Assembly (NCBI GenBank): GCA_003972855.1
Contig: QOAS01000083.1
Location: 1-6,231 of the forward strand
DNA: 6,231 nt
From: Gammaproteobacteria bacterium
GTDB lineage: Bacteria; Aquificota; Aquificia; Aquificales; QOAS01
Reading direction: 5' to 3'
The translations under genes and the position numbers were made by a program. Positions 4,623-6,231 of this stretch are shown one piece after another; positions within the stretch are counted from its first letter, which is position 1; the number at the start of each line of letters is the position of its first letter. Below the pieces are notes generated by a model. It had not been told where the DNA came from. It saw only the letters and a program-made list of their open reading frames with translations, and ran no database searches.

Positions 4623-6231
4623 ATGGAATTAAAGGAAAAACTTCAAAGGGTTGGAAAATACGAATATGTCCTCCAGAAGCGGACGGTATATCCCGACCAA
4701 AGGGAGGTTAAATTTTTCCTAAACGAAACCCTTTACGGGCTTTTGGAAGAAAGCGCGGTGCTTCAGGCGGTAAATGCCTCCAGACTGCCCGGGGTGGTTG
4801 AACCCGTCGTAGTTATGCCCGACGTTCACGTGGGCTACGGATTTCCCATAGGCGGTGTAATGGCTACCGACCCCGCGGAAGGCGGGATTATATCTCCCGG
4901 TGCAATTGGATACGACATAAATTGCCTTCCCGAAGGGACGCCGATATTGACCCCTTACGGCTACACCGTAGAGGTTGAAAGGGTAAGCAGGCAATCCCTT
5001 TTGGGTGGCGATAGAGAAAAAGGGAAACTAAAGGAAGTCAAGCCCGTTTTGAAGTTCCAAAAGAAGGTTAAAAAACTTCTCAAAATAAGAACCGATTTAG
5101 GCTACGAGATACGCTTGACGGAAGACCACCCCATTTTTACCGATAGGGGGACTAAAAGTGCCAAAAACCTCAAAGTGGGCGATAAAGTCCCCGTTTATCC
5201 CTTTAAAGGTGTGCCTTACGAGGAACCCGAGGAGTTTACAATTTTAGAAACCGTCGGTGACGAAAAACTGGATAAAGAACTCCGAAAGAGGGAACTTTTA
5301 CCATTAACCTCTAAAAGTGAGAAATTGCCTATCGTTTTAAAACTGCTGGGGTATCTGACGGGAGATGGACATTTAAGCGAAGACAAGGTTTCCTTCTACG
5401 GTTCATCCGAAGGTTTGAAACTCCTTAAGAGGGACATAGAAAAACTCGGTTTTACGACTTGCCAAACCGAAAATTGGGTTTATGTAAGCTCCAAATCCTT
5501 AGCCCGGTTTTTTGAAAAACTTGGCGCTCCAAAAGGAAACAAGACGAAAAAAACTTTCGGAGTTCCCGAATGGCTCTTTAAACTCCCTAAATGGTTGAAA
5601 CGGCTCTATTTGGCTTCCCTCTTCGGTGCCAAGATGAACAAAGTCTATTCCCCCAACGGGAAGACTTTTTCCAACCTAACCTTTTCGGTAAGCAAAAAAC
5701 CCGAACATTCCGAAAGCGGTTTGAAATTTGTAAACGACCTTAAAAGGTTACTTGAGGAATTTGGAATCAAAACCTCTAAGGTTGAAAGTTTCAAAGATGG
5801 AAAATCGGTGAGGTTTAGGTTTCATATAACCTCCGAGGGTGAAATTTTGAAATTCCTTGAAAGGGTGGGTTACGAATATGCACCCGAAAGGAAGAAATTG
5901 GGTCTTTATGCGGTTGCCTATATAAGGAAGAAGCTATTTGAAAGGGAAAACAGCCAAGGAAAGGTTTGGGAGGCAAAACTCCCAAAGGTTTCGGGAATGT
6001 CGGTATCCGAAATTGCGTTAGCTCTGAAGGTAAATCGTTGTTTTGTGGAAAGGTCTATTTACGAAAATCGCGGAAGTGTGAGAATTGGAAAAGATTTCCC
6101 CTCCTTTGATGAATGGATAAAGAAAAACACTTTTGGGGATTTTGTATTTGCAACCGTTGTGGAAATTGAGGAAGAACCCTACGAAGGTTGGGTTTACGAC
6201 TTTACCGTTTCCCAAAAGGAGCATAACTTTA
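4623..6231 (+). CDS. rtcB: RNA-splicing ligase RtcB, N-terminal part, interrupted by an intein (partial at window edge)
   Basis: RtcB is the GTP- and Mn-dependent RNA ligase that joins 2',3'-cyclic-phosphate and 5'-OH RNA ends in tRNA splicing and RNA repair. The frame is open for 536 codons from ATG 4623 to the right edge, with no stop. Residues 1-100 are the N-extein: LPGVVEPVVVMPDVH (about 57-71), GYGFPIGGV and ISPGAIGYDIN are RtcB hallmarks, and Asp98 matches a metal ligand. In ordinary RtcB the next residue is the catalytic, metal-binding Cys of YDINCGVR; here Cys101 instead begins CLPEGTPIL, the first block of an intein. The rest of RtcB, including its His ligands, must lie beyond the window. 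A GTG immediately upstream (4620) is in frame but would add only one residue. No Shine-Dalgarno sequence is seen. Whether an archease gene follows cannot be seen. Confidence 0.93.
   Translation, partial: MELKEKLQRVGKYEYVLQKRTVYPDQREVKFFLNETLYGLLEESAVLQAVNASRLPGVVEPVVVMPDVHVGYGFPIGGVMATDPAEGGIISPGAIGYDINCLPEGTPILTPYGYTVEVERVSRQSLLGGDREKGKLKEVKPVLKFQKKVKKLLKIRTDLGYEIRLTEDHPIFTDRGTKSAKNLKVGDKVPVYPFKGVPYEEPEEFTILETVGDEKLDKELRKRELLPLTSKSEKLPIVLKLLGYLTGDGHLSEDKVSFYGSSEGLKLLKRDIEKLGFTTCQTENWVYVSSKSLARFFEKLGAPKGNKTKKTFGVPEWLFKLPKWLKRLYLASLFGAKMNKVYSPNGKTFSNLTFSVSKKPEHSESGLKFVNDLKRLLEEFGIKTSKVESFKDGKSVRFRFHITSEGEILKFLERVGYEYAPERKKLGLYAVAYIRKKLFERENSQGKVWEAKLPKVSGMSVSEIALALKVNRCFVERSIYENRGSVRIGKDFPSFDEWIKKNTFGDFVFATVVEIEEEPYEGWVYDFTVSQKEHNF
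4923..6231 (+). other. Intein within RtcB, at least 436 residues, C-terminal junction beyond the window
   Basis: A self-splicing protein insert in frame with RtcB. Splicing block A is CLPEGTPILTPYGY at its first residues, with nucleophile Cys1. Block B is LTEDHPIFT, with the TxxH Thr66 and His69 needed for the N-terminal acyl shift. Block F is EGWVYDFTVSQKEHNF, ending with the window at residue 436; its His is residue 434. Block G, normally a short stretch ending His-Asn followed by Cys, should come within about 10-15 residues past the edge, giving a total near 445-450. The first C-extein residue would be the catalytic Cys of RtcB itself. There are no frameshifts or stops, so splicing looks functional. 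A 300-nt sample (5281-5580) is about 41% G+C against about 50% for the N-extein, a modest difference partly explained by the Gly/Pro-rich extein motifs. Confidence 0.92.
5343..5900 (+). other. LAGLIDADG homing-endonuclease domain of the RtcB intein
   Basis: The middle of the intein carries a two-motif LAGLIDADG endonuclease, the class that cuts an intein-free allele so the intein gene can be copied in. Motif 1 is LLGYLTGDGHL at intein residues 141-151 (5343-5375), with the catalytic acid position filled by Asp148. Motif 2 is YLASLFGAKMNK (5607-5642); aligned to LAGLIDADG, the catalytic acid position is Lys (codon 5631-5633) and the following Gly is Met. Between and after the motifs are the expected half-site segments, for example SSEGLKLLKRDIEKLGF after motif 1 and NDLKRLLEEFGI after motif 2. 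The domain is full size, but the Lys in the second active site suggests reduced or lost double-strand cleavage. The right boundary is approximate. Confidence 0.75.

Noticed and set aside
4719..4994. 91-codon open frame on the minus strand opposite rtcB
   Set aside because: It is fully antisense to the conserved RtcB N-extein and intein block A, and its protein has no recognisable motif; the + frame explains the conservation.
6018..6224. 68-codon open frame on the minus strand opposite the intein C-terminal part
   Set aside because: It is antisense to splicing block F and the HTH-like segment, and has no motif or supported start.
1..6231. CRISPR array, tRNA, rRNA, transposase or terminal inverted repeats
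   Set aside because: No regularly spaced direct repeats, tRNA-like cloverleaf, rRNA core sequence or transposase motif was found; almost all the sequence is accounted for by the five genes.

Overview
The window looks like chromosomal DNA of a thermophilic bacterium, most likely of the Aquificota (Aquifex/Hydrogenobacter relatives). This is an inference: the DnaG zinc-finger region closely resembles what I recall of the Aquifex aeolicus primase, the proteins are rich in Lys, Glu and Arg, genes are tightly packed, and hand-counted G+C is in the low to mid 40s percent. No rRNA or other firm taxonomic marker is present.

Layout, left to right. Positions 1-120 are an AT-rich intergenic region with a TGTCAA/TTGACA inverted repeat. 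pstA (phosphate ABC transporter permease, + strand, about 121-978) follows. It converges on a three-gene minus-strand cluster that, in transcription order, is alaC-type aminotransferase (4561-3323), lptB (3336-2611) and dnaG (2603-966). alaC and lptB overlap by 14 bp, lptB and dnaG are 7 bp apart, and dnaG and pstA overlap by 13 bp tail to tail. A 61-bp divergent intergenic region (4562-4622) separates alaC from the last gene, rtcB, on the + strand.

rtcB runs off the right edge and is the notable object. It is open from 4623 to 6231 with no stop. It encodes a 100-residue N-terminal part of the RNA ligase RtcB up to GYDIN, interrupted exactly before the catalytic metal-binding Cys by a large intein (4923 to beyond 6231, at least 436 residues). 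The intein has recognisable splicing blocks A, B and F and a LAGLIDADG homing-endonuclease domain. The first LAGLIDADG motif keeps its catalytic Asp, but the second has Lys where an acid is expected. Splicing therefore looks intact while the endonuclease looks impaired.

Functionally the genes are a mix: phosphate uptake (pstA), amino-acid metabolism (alaC), lipopolysaccharide export (lptB, implying a diderm cell), replication priming (dnaG) and RNA repair/splicing (rtcB). The minus-strand cluster joins three unrelated housekeeping functions, and dnaG is not next to rpsU or rpoD on either side.
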